Of a stretch of DNA of 64,000 nucleotides, positions 13,901 to 25,806 are shown piece by piece (the stretch's first letter is position 1; each line of letters opens with the position of its first letter). A program made the translations under genes and the position numbers. The notes below the pieces were generated by a model. It worked only from the letters and a program-made list of their open reading frames with translations. It did not search any database and had not been told where the DNA came from. The stretch is from Cycas panzhihuaensis (taxonomy: Eukaryota > Cycadophyta). The DNA lies in contig CM041465.1 in the NCBI GenBank assembly GCA_023213395.1, forward strand, positions 204,793,741 through 204,857,740, given 5' to 3'.

Positions 13901-15639
13901 AATAATAGAAGAAGGGTTGTCTACTACTAAAGTAAAAACCAACATAAAAAGAATCAAGAAGTGAGCATTACTAGAATAGAAGTAATATAAGAGTCTATCA
14001 TTACTAAAGAATATCATAAACCAAGTTGGTATAAGGCATTCAACTGAAAAGCTAAATAAAGTTATTGCTAAAACTATAGAATGAAGGAAAAGAATCAAAA
14101 GATTTACTTCATAATATCCTTAATAACATAAATGAGGCCAGAATAAGAAAAAGCAAATTGCTACTATAAAAGGTGAGCAAAAAGGTCAATAATAAAAAGG
14201 GTAAAAGAATCCTATAAAATGGGCTAAGAATAAGGCTTGACTTAGTATATAGATAAGAAGTCCCCAACCCAAAAATAAAGTGATGTTAACTTAATAACTA
14301 AGTAGAAAATAGGAGTCTCTCAAGATTGACTTAATGTCATCATGACCCCTTCAATGATGAGTTGTGTGACTCAATCTAATTTAGGGATAAAGCCAAGGAA
14401 GGGAATTATCTCTAAACTCTCGTATTCTCTTTATGATAATACAATAACTAAATTAGCTCAAAAGGGCTATATAATGTAGCTCAATTGGCTTAAACATATG
14501 ACCCAAGAAAACACAAAGGGAATTAGATGGAAGAGAATACTAAAGTTAAAAATGGTCTGAAAAAAGTTTTATAAAAAGGTTGGCATAAATTGCTACATAA
14601 CCAAAAGTATAGAGGTGCCATCATTCTACCCTAATTTATACATAAACTAAATTTAAATTTTTTTAGAGGAGCTTTAGGATAAAGGTAGGATAACAAATAT
14701 ATAACAAGCATTGTATTCCTAAACAACTATTTAAGAAATAAGAAGAAAGAAGATATTTTATATACAAGGGTAAGTGAAATAAGCTCCTCCCCACTAATGG
14801 TCTTATGATATCTATTAGACTCTACAATGATGAGTTGCATGGAACTTAAGGGAGGGAGTCTAGTTATTAGAAAGATCTAAGTTTTGTACTCAACTCTATT
14901 TAAAAATAATTTAATTCAATAAATACTAACCTAATATAAAATAATGCTATAAGGGTTAAGGGTTTGGGTATAAAACTCTTGACCTAGACAAAAATAAGAT
15001 GGGGGCAATCTAAATGTTGTAAGGCCTAGTAGGACAAAATATGGAGACCTATTCCCAATGAGTCAAATGAGAGAACATAATTTTGCCAATAAAGAAGTGT
15101 CAATGCCTAATAGTCTTTGACAAGTAAAGTCTTTAATATATTTTCTTATAATTCACTCATGAGATATATAGTGGGTATTGGTATCTCTATTCATCCAAAA
15201 TAAAAGCAACCCCCTAATAGTAATGACTAATGTGATCACTATCAAACTTATTTTATAAAACCCATGGCCCTATAATGCCAAATATTTATATGGAGAACTC
15301 AGAGAGGGTGAAACCAAGTAACCTTATACTTACAACTGATATATAAATAGTAATTTAAGAGTCGTAGGAGGTAGTGGGTTCTTCACAAAGGTGTCCAACC
15401 AGTCCTCATGAATGAAGTATGATTCATAAGGGGGGTGTGGGGAGGGGCAGTGACTCTAAGTCATGGGAATTCTTTAACTCATAACTCCTTTTAAGCTTAA
15501 TTAAAGCGGAGGAATTCGAAGATTGTATTCCTCTGATAAAAATATCACTTAGCCTCTCAAGGGAGAAAGCAAACAAACCTAATAAAATGGAAAATCACAT
15601 ACAAGTTTCTATTTACATAAGCCTATAGGGTAAAATGTA
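10947..15639. other. AT-rich DNA between LTR-like repeat and RNase H remnant, nothing firmly recognised
   Basis: No domain could be identified on either strand. Open frames at 13496-13690 and 13764-13964 (plus) and 13868-14098 (minus) are short, low-complexity Lys/Ile-rich or hydrophobic, and match nothing I know. If a minus-strand gypsy element spans this region, its integrase should lie here, but no HHCC or DDE motif is readable. A G-run at 15000-15008 (GATGGGGGCAAT) resembles a purine tract but has no convincing LTR after it. Confidence 0.45.
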
Positions 15640-16040
15640 TTAATGGGCATTAAGCGTCATATTTGCTAGGTAATCTGCTTTGTAATTTTATAAGTGTGAG
15701 ATATGTATAATAGCAAAAGAGCAAAAAATAATGAGTTAGATAGTGAATATAACATAGAGCAGAGGTTTAAATAGGGCTATGCAAAACACAACTACCAATA
15801 ACTTGGCCATTTAATAACTATAAATCAGAGTAAATGGTAATATATTTCATATTCAATGAAATGGAAAATTGCATGGTAGTAATAGTAGCTTCAAAGGAGT
15901 TAATTCATCAATAGCATGACCAAGATATTTTCTAGCAGCTTCAAAGAGACTTTTATTAGAGTCTTGAATAATCCAAGCTGTCACAGATGGACTTGAATTT
16001 CCTAGAAAAGCACCATTAATATAAACTAACGTGATAGTGA
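15640..16040 (-). pseudogene. RNase H (RVT_3-type) remnant
   Basis: Read on the minus strand, the frame starts NGAFLGNSSPSV, matching the DGA-x-GNPGPSG start of plant retroelement RNase H. It continues WIIQDSNKSLFEAARKYLG, then an IYSDL motif followed by a QVIG match, and ends near NYKADYLANM, the usual N-x-x-AD-x-LAN end. The order and spacing fit RNase H I over about 130 residues, with at least two stops. This domain type occurs at the C-terminus of plant L1 elements and as an extra domain in Tat/Ogre gypsy elements. A gypsy protease lies on the same strand across the D insertion, so the gypsy origin is possible; no LINE domain is visible upstream. The source is undecided. Confidence 0.65.
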
Positions 16041-16746
16041 AAAAGTTAATTTATTAGAGCTATAAAAGCTTTGAATATACAAGCTAATAGAAGAGGATAA
16101 CTTTGAAAATAAAAAGGGCTGAATTAAGGACAAGCTCTTATATATAAAAGAAATGATAAATATCATTGGGAGGTAAAATATTTAATAAATACAAGACGTT
16201 TTCCAGACTTAAACAATAAAACATCAAGGATATAAATATCCTATTGGGTTATACCCTTCAGAAACCATTGAAAATTTTAATACAAATGCAAAGGCATCAT
16301 GCTTGCCTTAAAAGTGGGATCCAAATAACCATTTATAGCTAAAAAATAAAGAATAAGGACAACAACACCTAGGGCAACTTAATTCATTGGAAGAAGATGG
16401 AAAATGCCATTAAGGGAATGTACTCTAAGTGTATAAATGCAAATAGAGAATAAACGAAATATTGGAATGAGTTCTCAAGACTATAAAGCAAATGGAATTT
16501 TTCTTTTTTGAAAGTTTTATAAATGATTTTTTTTTTTTTTTTAAGTTTTATATCTTTTATAGTTTTTAAAAGGAGGCAACATAGTTCACGCTAAAACTTG
16601 ATCCATTATTTATAAAAATAAACTAGTAATATTGATGACAATATATATGTCTAGTAGGTATGAGGCTAATTTCAAAAAGTTACTAAAAAGATAAGAAAGA
16701 AAACAAAAAATATGATGAAAACTATTTACATTTAGGAAATCCTAAT
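16041..16746. other. AT-rich DNA left of copia D, nothing recognised
   Basis: This continues directly into 36366 onward if the D insertion is removed. On the minus strand the reverse transcriptase of a gypsy element would be expected here, but no RT motif is readable. A poly-T tract is present at about 16528-16542. Confidence 0.4.
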
Positions 16747-16955
16747 TGTTAGAGTATAATGTTTTATCTTAAAATTATAAAAAAGGGGGATAATGTGATC
16801 AACTCCTCATTATACATAATGTAAATTTAATGCTCATCATTAATTATAATTAAACATGTAATGGTTACAAAGTCTTATGTATAAAAAGAGGAATTCCTCA
16901 CATAATAAAGACACTAATTTTTCCCTCCATTAATTAGAGAAGTTAGATTTTAACA
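16747..16955 (+). repeat. 5' LTR of copia D
   Basis: Starts TGTTAGAGTATAATG and ends TTTTAACA. A TATAAAAAG box at about 16880-16888 is the likely core promoter. The LTR starts like those of copia B and F (TGTT...TAATGTTTTATCT), which marks the family. Confidence 0.93.
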
Positions 16956-16971
16956 TGGTATTAAAGTAGGC
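16956..16971 (+). promoter_or_regulatory. Primer-binding site of copia D
   Basis: TGGTATTAAAGTAGGC follows the LTR end directly. It is a mutated form of TGGTATCAGAGC, the site complementary to initiator tRNA-Met used by plant copia elements; two of the changes are C-to-T or G-to-A. Confidence 0.85.
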
Positions 16972-17156
16972 TATAATGCTTGTTTGAAAATTCTAAAGAA
17001 AAGAAGTCAGTCAAATCATGTGAAGGGGAGTAAGTCTCTACTAATCATTCACAAAAGAAGATAAAGATATCAAAAGCCAAAATCTTTTATTGTATATAAT
17101 TATACTAATTAGTGTGGACACATACAAAGTTTTTTTTTTTTAAGTGCTTAAATCAA

Positions 17157-17199
17157 CTTGAAATTTTAGTAGTGGAACTTGAAATTTTAGTAGTGGACT
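17157..17199. repeat. Two-copy 21-bp tandem duplication in the D leader
   Basis: The unit CTTGAAATTTTAGTAGTGGAA is present twice head to tail in the untranslated leader of D. Replication slippage explains it. The rest of the leader (16972-17355) holds T-tracts and no coding signal. Confidence 0.8.
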
Positions 17200-17355
17200 C
17201 ACCTTTATACAGACATCATTTTTTATAATTGTGTTGACTTCATCTAAGAAAGTTTTTAAGGTAAATTTTTTTTTTTTCTCTTTGTGTGGGTTTAAGGAGA
17301 AAATTGATCATACCGATCAAATCAAGTCATCATTGGGTAAATTTGGACTCAATCT

Positions 17356-17675
17356 TATTAGGTTAATGTTCATCACCTAATATTGTATTGGGAGTGTGCA
17401 CACCACTAGAGCCGTTATGGTAAGTATTAGTTTAATGTTTTGTTTATTTTTTATATTATTTTGAATTCTAGGTTAAGGCAGGCTCCCACCCATCTCCTGA
17501 ATATAAAATCCTTAGGGCTAAAACCCTCTGTGTTCTTTAACACCACTACTATTATAAAATTGTTACCATTTAAGTGATATGGATTGAATACAATATTTTG
17601 AATGTGCATTTACAATATGGCTATGGATTGATCTATGTGTTCACTACTCCGCTTTTGTCTCCTTTACATTCTTCA
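17356..17675 (+). repeat. 5' LTR of element C
   Basis: It matches 32280-32590 over its length. Shared blocks include GTTAATGTTCATCA, TATGGTAAGTATTAGTTTAAT, AAATCCTTAGGG and TTTGAATGTGCATTT. The end is set by the following primer site. Confidence 0.88.
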
Positions 17676-17677
17676 TA

Positions 17678-17690
17678 TGGTATCAGAGCA
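17678..17690 (+). promoter_or_regulatory. Primer-binding site of element C
   Basis: TGGTATCAGAGCA is an unmutated copy of the plant copia initiator tRNA-Met site, two bases after the LTR end. Confidence 0.88.
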
Positions 17691-18951
17691 AATCTAATTG
17701 GTATTTGATTGCACAACTTCTAGCTCTGCATATACTTAGTGAAAGTGCAGCATGTGACTATTCATTGGAATCCTGACAAACTCATCTACTCATTGAAAAA
17801 ACAGTTTGAAATTTCATCCCCTCTGAAAGAAGATCTCTCTCTTAAAATTAGCATTTGTCATTATACAAGCATATCTTTAACATTACCGTGATTTACATTC
17901 TCAGATATTGGTTGTGACTTTAATCTTTGTATAGTTATAGCTTTACGTTTTTGAAGGACACATTCTTTTGCATGCCAAATTATTTTTTGGATTACATTCC
18001 TATGTATCTGCATTTTCATCTATGTGCATCTCTCTATGTTCTCTATTTATGATGCTATGAGCCTTGGGATCTTTATGGATGTTCAATATAATTCAGTTCT
18101 CTTGATCATTCTTTTATGTTTGATTTGGTCTCTATTTGGCCAAGAATCATTTAGATAGCTCTTCGACATCATTTATAATCTAGGGAGATTTGTGCCTAAA
18201 CTGTCAGTATTTATTCAAACCGTTCCAAGGTCTTTTAATGCTTGGGTAGTGGGTGTATTACCGTAAATTTGATTTACAATGTGATTTGCATTGTCCACTA
18301 TGTTTATTTTCTATAGTATTATTTATCACATGATTTACATTACCGTAGCCATACTTCAGACTCGTTGTTAAAGAACTGTTAAGAGGAAAGCACTTAAGAA
18401 CATAAATATCACCTGAATATTGCTCTTGAAAACTACGTGCTACTCGCCCTTGATCTTTGTGCTCCCATAGCACCCCCTATGTAAGTTGCATGCTCTTCTC
18501 TTCATCTGCTTTTATCAAATAATTTTGTCGTGGATTGGTAATCAGTGTCTTCAACAAGTCTCTGTTGACGAAGCTTCTATGCTAATAGGTCTACAAGCTT
18601 TTCATCCTATACTTAACTCACATTGGCATCTCTATTCTAGATCTAGAATAATGTTGCAATCATTAGTTGCCGAACTTGTTTTTCCTCTATTTATTCATAT
18701 TTTTTAAAGAAAATATTTTTTTTTCTTATATTTTACCATTGGATCTCATGTCCCCCTGCCGCCCTGTGATTGGTTTTTTATCGTATTTGATCAATCATTA
18801 TTCGAGTTTAATCAAATTTTATCACATATAGGTCACCCATTATTACTCAAGATATTCTTATTGATATATATATATCTCTTTTTTTTTAAGGTTTTATTAA
18901 ATTAAAATTTTCTTTCACGTCCATGTGCATGATTTGAGCTTAGCTCCCTCC
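17691..18951 (+). other. Leader of element C, left part
   Basis: This is AT-rich untranslated leader with no recognisable coding. Short frames at 18258-18473 (minus) and 18486-18707 (plus) have no domain. It continues at 30322 after the B insertion. The last five bases (18947-18951, CCTCC) are the target duplication of B. Confidence 0.65.
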
Positions 18952-19153
18952 TATTAGAAAGTAATATTTTTAGGATAGGTTCATTAGAGAAAGGGGGTAA
19001 TATCATTAAATTATCATTACACTTAATGTAAATGGTTGGTTATGATTAAACCTCATAACAGTTACATAATCTTAATGTATAGAAGGAGAGATTCTTCTCA
19101 TAATCAATGATATACTTTCTTATCCCTTTCAATTGTATTATCTGAATTTAACA
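18952..19153 (+). repeat. 5' LTR of copia B
   Basis: Starts TATTAGAAAG, a decayed TGTTAAAAAG, and ends TTTAACA. It matches the right LTR through blocks such as TTCATTAGAGAAAGGG and TACACTTAATGTAAATGGTT. Confidence 0.9.
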
Positions 19154-19169
19154 TGGTATCAAAGTAGGC
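19154..19169 (+). promoter_or_regulatory. Primer-binding site of copia B
   Basis: TGGTATCAAAGTAGGC follows the LTR. It is the initiator tRNA-Met site with transitions, close to the version in D. Confidence 0.88.
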
Positions 19170-19855
19170 TCTCTACTTATGAAGAATTAATTCTCTAGAA
19201 ATTAAGAGATCAATCCACTTGAAGAAGCATTGAATCAAGGCTAGTTGAAGAGGGTCAAGACATTCATCAAGTATAAGCATCAGCTAGAGTTTTTTCTTCT
19301 ATGTACAGACCAGAGTATGAAATTGTATGGTTGTATGGACTTCAAAATTTGATATTATCATAATCATACCAAACATACCGGGATTGTAGATCATAGTCTC
19401 TTCATCATTTCTTTCTTCTGCACCAATGTGATTTGAGGCCATTTTGAAGGGGTTTCAACTAGATTTTCATTCGCGTAGGTTTGGAGGCCATTTTCTCAAA
19501 TTTCTCAAAAGATTTACTTAAAATCCAGGTACCAAACATCTCAATCCCTCTCTTAGACTAAATCAAAGAAACTAAATTGTATCTTGTTAAGTTTTTTCTT
19601 GTATTTTTATAATTTTTTCTTCAAATTTCCTAAAACCTTAAGCACATAGATTTAGAGCCTTATTGTGTCATTTCTCTCAGTCTGAAAAGAATTTCAAAAA
19701 ACTATTAGTAGATTTACATACCCATTTGTAAGATCTATAAGTTGAGATTATTTTTTATTATATCTATACACTTTTGATTTCGTACTAAATTCTATACATC
19801 CATCGATATAGCAGTACAGTCTTTGCCTTTAGAAAAAAATCCTTATTCTCTGATC
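19170..19855 (+). other. Leader of copia B
   Basis: Untranslated leader between primer site and gag ATG. No coding signal is seen. Confidence 0.7.
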
Positions 19856-20780
19856 ATGGCCTCCTCTATTTTGGAACTTAATAACATTGATAAACTAACT
19901 AGAAATAACTATCATGTCTGGAAGATCAAAATAGAGCTTTCTTATCAGCAAAAAATGCTTAGGAAATTACTATTGGTGTAGAAAATATACCTAAAACTGA
20001 AGGTGATGCTAAAAAAAAAATGGAAGGAAAGAAATGACATTGGAATAATAATCTTAAAAATGTCAGTCTTAGATCATCTTCTGATATATACTAATAAATC
20101 CAATTCTTATTCACAATTTTAGAAAACCTTTGGAAATCTATATGCTCAAAGGAACAAAGCCAAAATCATAACCTTGAAGGAGGAATTATTCAAGTTGACA
20201 ATAAAAGAAACAAAAATAATAACTGATTTTATTCATAAAGTTACTTCAATTTAGAAAGATCTCCTGAGCACTAGTACTAAAATTTCTAAAAAAGAAGTGG
20301 TAGAAATGGTAGCAGGGAAACTTCTAAAAAGTTTTAATGTGATTATCAATACCCTAACTAATACTGGCATGATTGAAGGATTTACTCTTGATGAACTTAC
20401 TGAAATGTTACTAAGATAGGAACAAAGGAACAGGAGATACGAAGATAGCGCTAGGTTGGAAGATGCATTCGTCACTAAGCTAAACATAGGAGGCCCAAGA
20501 GGAGAAGATCGAGTTAGAGGTAGAGCATGAACATAGGATTCCAGACCCATATTGTGTGGAAGGTGGTCAGAGAGTAGAGGACGTGGTCAAATGTATCCCC
20601 CAAGGGATGCTCAAGTTTACTTAAACTATGGTAGAACTAGACATTTTTCAAGTCAGTGTTATGTATTAATGTTTTCTATCATTGTAGGCAGTCAGAACAC
20701 TGCCCCTATCAATGTCCTCAATGAAGAGATGAGATCTAGAGAGGGAAGAGACTTGCTGGAAACTATAGCAAAGAGCAAGT
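19856..20780 (+). pseudogene. Copia B gag remnant
   Basis: The start is ATG at 19856, reading MASSILELNNIDKLTRNNYH, the usual beginning of this family's gag. It runs through the capsid-like region (NLYAQRNKAK near 20140) and an acidic, Arg/Gly-containing tail near 20500. It ends in the region that carries two zinc knuckles in copia F; here most Cys residues are lost (YLNYGRTRHFSSQC, about 20617-20658). Stops and frameshifts interrupt it, with an open segment at 20552-20782. Confidence 0.78.
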
Positions 20781-20834
20781 AGAAGAAGAAGAAGAAGAAA
20801 TAGCCTTTGTTACAACCTTGTTAACTAGTCTTTA

Positions 20835-23800
20835 TGAGAAGGACATTTGGTATATTGACTTTAGAGCATCATGGCACATGACAAATAGAGAAGACTAGTT
20901 TGAATCTATTAAAACTTATTCCTTAGAGAAATCAGTCGAATTGTGAGATAAAAACATCCTAAACATCAAGGGAGTAGGTACTATTGCTATGAATCTACAA
21001 GGTTGTGTAAGAAAAAATGGTAATGTACTTCTTATACATGAATTGAAGATGAATCTCCTATCTATTGTGTAGCTAAGCAACAAACACCTAAGAATCACAT
21101 TTGATAAAAAAGGTATATGTTATGTATTGGATATGAAGATTAATGGGGTCGTCATAGCTAAACGGGTAAAATATAATGACCTCTATAAACTGTTGTTCGT
21201 TCTAATTAGACCAAACAATGTAAAGGCACTTTTTATTATAAATCCAAATGATAATAAAGTGTGGCATTCGATGTATGGACATCTCCCATCAAATAAATTA
21301 GAAATCATGAGAAAGAGTAATATAGTTGATGGGCTACCATCTATTTCATTAGAACACTTTATTTGTAAAGGTTATCAATTCGGAAAACAACATCATTCTC
21401 CTTTTAAAATTAATAACTAGTGTGCTCAAGAAAAGCTAGAATTAATACACATAGACTTGTGCAATCCATTAACTCCATTATTTGTAAATGGGTCTAGATA
21501 TTTTTTAACATTCATTGATGACTTCACTAGAAAAGATTGACTGTATTTTATTCACAACAAGTTAGATGTATTTGATACATTTAAAGAATTCAAGGCTGAA
21601 GTAGAATTAGAGTTCAGATATAAAATTAAATGTATCAAATCTGACAATGGTGGCAAATATATTTTGAAAGAGTTCATAGACTACTGCAAAAGAAAAGGTA
21701 TATGAATATAGATAATAACTCCTTATATGCCTCAATCAAACAGGGTTGCAGAGTGAAAAAATAGGACCATTATGGAAATGGCATGTAGTATAATTCACGA
21801 TAAATAACTCTAAAAAACTTATTGGGCTAAAGTAGTAAGTACAGCATGTTATCTTATAAATTGATATCCAACCATAGCATTGCATCAAACAACTCCAAAA
21901 GAAGAATAAACAGGTAGTAAACCTGATGTAAGTAATTTGAAGATTTTCAGTAGTTAAGCATTTGTTCATATACCAAATAAAAATAGAACAAAACTTGATT
22001 CAAAAAGCATTGAATGCATTATAATTGGATATAGCAAAAATTCAAAAGGATAAAATGCATAGATCCCAAAATAAACAAAATCTGTGTAAGTAGAGATGTA
22101 GTCTTCAATGAAGAAATTCCAACAAAGATTAAGTCTTCACTTCAAACAATGGAAGAAATACTAAAAATTGAGCCCCAAAAGGAATCCCTTAATGAAGAGT
22201 CTAGAGTAACAATGGAATCTAACCTAGAAGAGTCAGATTCCTCTCCTCTTATTGAAGAAAGCTAGTTATCAGAAGAAACAAATGTTGAAGCCCCAAGAGA
22301 AAAAAAGGTACCAAAATGGTACATCAATATAATGGAAGAAGGAAAAGGGAATATATATAATCATAGAACTCGAAGCCAGCAACATCAAGCTCTTCTTAAC
22401 AGAATAGAGCCATAATCATTTGAAGAAGCAAATGAAGATGCAAAATGGAGGATAGAAATAGATGCAAAAATAGATGCCATTATCAAAAATCAAACTCGGG
22501 ATGTGATGGAATTACCTCTAAACAAACCAGTCATCAATTGTAGATGGATGTATAAGGTAAATGAAAAATCAGATGGATAAATTGAGAAATTTAAAGCAAT
22601 ACTGGCAGTAAAAGGATACACTTAAATAGCAGGAATTAATTTTGATGAAATATTTTCTCCAATGGGTAAATTGAATATTATTCGAACAGTGATTGCTCTA
22701 GTAGCACAAAATAATTAAAAGATTTACCAATTGGATGTTAAAAGTACCTTTCTAAATGGGGATCTAGAAAAAGAAGTTTATATGCAATAACTAGAAGGCT
22801 ATATCAAACAAGGATAAAAACATCTAGTGTGTAAACTCAAGAAGGCTCTGTATGGATTAAAACAAGCTCCTAGAGCTTGGTATGCTAAGCTAGACAAACA
22901 TTTACCTCAAAATGGTTTTCATAGGTGTAGTTCTGATTCCAATTTGTATGTAAAAAGAAATAAAGAGAAAATATCAATCATTGTTGTATATGTCGATGAT
23001 ATGATACTCACTAGAGATGACATCATATCAATCTTAGACATAGAAAATCAATTGGAAAAGAACTTTGAAATGATAGATTTGGGCTCCCTAAGTTATTACT
23101 TAGGAAAAAAAGTCAAACAAAATGAAGACTTTGTCATACTGTCTCAAAGTAAGTATATTAAAAACTTGCTCATTAAATTTCAAATGGAGAACTATAATGG
23201 GTGTGTAACTTTAATCGAAGTAGATTGAAACTTGGTTCTAGAAGATGGAGAATTAACTGTGAACAATACTCTCTATAGACAACTAATTAGAAGTTTAATC
23301 TACCTAACTGCCACAAGACTAGATATTTTACACTCAGTAGGATTGTTATCTAGATATATACAGGAACCAAGTGAGACACTGAAAAGTAACCAAAAGGGTA
23401 CTTAGATACCTAAAAGAAACCATAAATCTAAAGCTTATGTTCACCAATGAAAGATTAACACAATTAATTGGATACTATGATTCTGATTGGGCAGGTGACA
23501 AAGAAGACAAAAGATCAACTAGTGGATATTCCTTCTTCTTGGGATCTATATTTATTTCCTAGTATAGTAAAAAATAACTAATCGTTACACTTTCTTTAAT
23601 AGAAACAGAGTACAAGTCAGTAGTTAATGCAACATGTGAAGAACTCTGGCTTAGACAATTACTCATGCACTTGAACCAACAGGAAAAAGGACCAACCATC
23701 TTATTATGTAATAATTAGAGTGTAATAAAATTAGCTAAGAATCTCATTCTACATGTATAAATAAAACATATAGAAGTGCACCATCACTTCATTTAAGAGA

Positions 23801-23900
23801 AAATGCAGAATAAGGAAGTCAATCTAGCCTATTGTTCCACAACAAATTAGATTGCAGACATTCTAATAAAATCTCTTAGAAAAGATAGATTCTAATTGCT
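20835..23900 (+). pseudogene. Copia B pol remnant: protease, integrase, RT, RNase H
   Basis: The protease starts near 20840 (IWYIDFRASWHM; the DSGAS triad is changed). The pre-integrase region and VWHSMYGHLPSN lie near 21255. The integrase core carries HIDLCNP, FIDDFTRK and KSDNGGKYI (about 21450-21690). The RT runs from about 22420, with CKLKKALYGLKQAPRAWYAK and the intact catalytic YVDDM near 22990-23004. The 22827-23228 segment is still open. RNase H (KRSTSGYSFFLG, ETEYKSV) spans about 23505-23880. Frequent TAG and TAA stops break the frame. Order and content match F and D. Confidence 0.82.
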
Positions 23901-23934
23901 TAGCGAAATGATGGGGCTAAAAGAAGATAAAACA

Positions 23935-23945
23935 TTAAGAGAGAG
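23935..23945 (+). promoter_or_regulatory. Polypurine tract of copia B
   Basis: ATTAAGAGAGAG-type purine run directly before the 3' LTR start at 23946. Copia F has ATTAAGAGGGGG and D ATTAAGAGAAGG at the same place. Confidence 0.82.
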
Positions 23946-24153
23946 TGTTAAAAAGTAATGTTTTATCTTAAGTTTTTAAGGTAAGTTCATTAGAGAAAGG
24001 GAGTAATATCATTAAACCCTCATTACACTTAATGTAAATGGTTGGTTGTGATTAAACCTCATAACGGTTATAGAACCTCAATGTATAAAAGGAGAAGTTC
24101 CTCTCATAATTAATGATATACTTTCTTACCCCTTTTAATTGTATTGTCTAAAT
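23946..24153 (+). repeat. 3' LTR of copia B, main part (interrupted by element E)
   Basis: Starts TGTTAAAAAGTAATG and carries a TATAAAAGG box at 24084-24092. It breaks off at TAAAT, the target site of E; the last bases TTAACA resume at 30311-30316. Confidence 0.93.
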
Positions 24154-24647
24154 TGTTGGAGTGTAATGTCATCACTCAACTCCCTCTTACCTTCCAGGAT
24201 TGTGCACCTCAATTTACACATGTGATGCTAAAACACATGTAGGTAAGTTAAGGTAAGTTAATGTTAATTTAAGTTAGTTTATTTGAGTTAAGTTACATTA
24301 TTTTATTATTAATTTGAATTCAGAGGTTGAGGAGTTTCCCTCCTCTCCCAAAACTATTTATAGTATGGGGTGTACAACCCTGGTGTCTTTAGACACTGCC
24401 TCCTTTGAGGATATTTGTCATGCTCTCAACAACAATGGATTGAAGACAATGCTATCATGCTTTCATAGTTCATTTATGCAACATCGATCTATATTACTAT
24501 ATTGTTACATAGATTTGTATTGAATATTTGATGCAATACTGTTATTTTGAATATATTGAAGTTTATTATATCTTCTGCCTTGTTCTCTTGTAATTATTGT
24601 TCCATCATTTGGTATTAGAGCAGTTTAGCTACATTCTATTTCCTACA
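24154..24647 (+). repeat. 5' LTR of element E
   Basis: Starts TGTTGGAGTGTAATG and ends TTTCCTACA. The right end is fixed by comparison with the 3' LTR, which ends TTTCTTACA before the TAAAT duplication. This makes the LTR include a primer-site-like TGGTATTAGAGCAG at 24610-24623. A TATTTATAG box near 24354 is a possible core promoter. It is 24 bp longer than the 3' copy because of small insertions near 24245-24290, including a duplicated GGTAAGTTAA. Confidence 0.92.
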
Positions 24648-24704
24648 TTTGGTATCAGAGCAGTTTGGCTCCATATTTTTTTCCATCATTTGGTATCAGA
24701 GCAG
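24610..24704 (+). promoter_or_regulatory. Three primer-binding-site copies at the 5' LTR edge of E
   Basis: TGGTATYAGAGCAG occurs at 24610-24623 (inside the LTR), 24650-24663 (right after it) and 24691-24704, spaced about 40 bp apart. The spacers also resemble one another (TTTAGCTACAT, TTTGGCTCCAT). The second is the primer site implied by the LTR boundary. The 3' LTR carries one copy at 30268-30281. The arrangement suggests that the boundary between LTR and leader moved when priming used different copies. Confidence 0.85.
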
Positions 24705-25806
24705 ACGATTGTTGGCCTGTTAAAGTTTTGAAGAAGAGCAACAGGATTTACTGGCATTCTACAGCAAATTTTCTTATAAGAAAGATATATTAGCTATATT
24801 TATTTTCTGAAAAATTTTTAACAAGTTTTTATATATTTTTCATCAAGATTTGCTTATTATTGAGTTATTTTTGTGATATAACAAGTGTTTTTTCAAATTT
24901 TTCATAGATTTGTATAGATTTATGAAGGATTTCAGTTATAAGCTTTACTTTTTCAAAGATTTGTAAAGGAGATCAATAGCAAGTTACATTTACTCAAGTT
25001 TCTTTCTCAGATTTGAGCTATCTTTCTTCAGATTTATATATTTTACTATACATTTCATCATTTCTTGGCATTTTTTTGTCTACTTATTGAATATTTTCTT
25101 AGATCTATGAAGTTTTTCAGCTGCAAGCAAGACTCATACAAGTTTTCTTCAAGATCTACTACGTTTCACTTCAGATCTGCTACATAGTCTACAGATCTGC
25201 TTATTTTAGTAAGTTTTTCACTATTTTCTGGTATATTTGTTCAGATCTATATTTATTTGGCTATAGATCTGCTATACTCACGTCAGATCTACATTATTCA
25301 GCTTAAGATCTACTTATTTTATCAAGTTTTTAGTATTTTCTGCTACATTTAGTGTAGATCTATTGTATTTCATTTCAGATCTATATTTTTCATTATATTT
25401 TTTACTATATTTTTAAGTTTTTTATATATCTGTAGTTTTTGGGTGCATATTCTACCCACCAAATCAGTTGTTACAGCAGATCTGCCTATATTCAACTTGT
25501 AAGGAAGAAGATTTGTCTATTGGAAGCTTTTGAAGCTTACTTTTTCTGCTGCAAATCAACTATAACCTTTTCTAAGTTCTTCATTTTCTTTTTCAAGATT
25601 TAAATATATGTATATTTTCATATATCTGCAACATATTATCTATTTTTGATATTTTTTTATTCTAAAAAAATTATAAATACATATGCATGCATTCTATTTG
25701 CTTGACTTATTTCTATCAAAATATTTAAAATTTTATGGTTTCATTTGTGCTTCGTTGAATCAACAAAAAGGCTTAACATTTTTTTTCATACTTTTCTTGT
25801 ATAATT
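24705..25806 (+). other. Leader of E, left part, with an AGATCT-rich tract
   Basis: Untranslated, T-rich. Between about 25100 and 25490 the palindrome AGATCT recurs at least ten times in contexts such as CAGATCTGCT and CAGATCTACA, alternating with TTTTCACTATTTTCTG-like spacers. It looks like a decayed low-complexity repeat. No coding is seen. Confidence 0.7.

Noticed and set aside
13496-14098. Gag or host gene in the Lys-rich and hydrophobic frames
   Set aside because: No motif could be matched. The two strands overlap as mirror shadows of low-complexity DNA.
18486-18707. Small gene in the leader of C
   Set aside because: No domain, and it lies in an untranslated leader broken by B.
24154-24607. 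Shorter LTR of E ending at CCATCA before the first primer site
   Set aside because: Similarity between both LTRs continues to TTTCYTACA, and the TAAAT duplication follows only at that point on the right.
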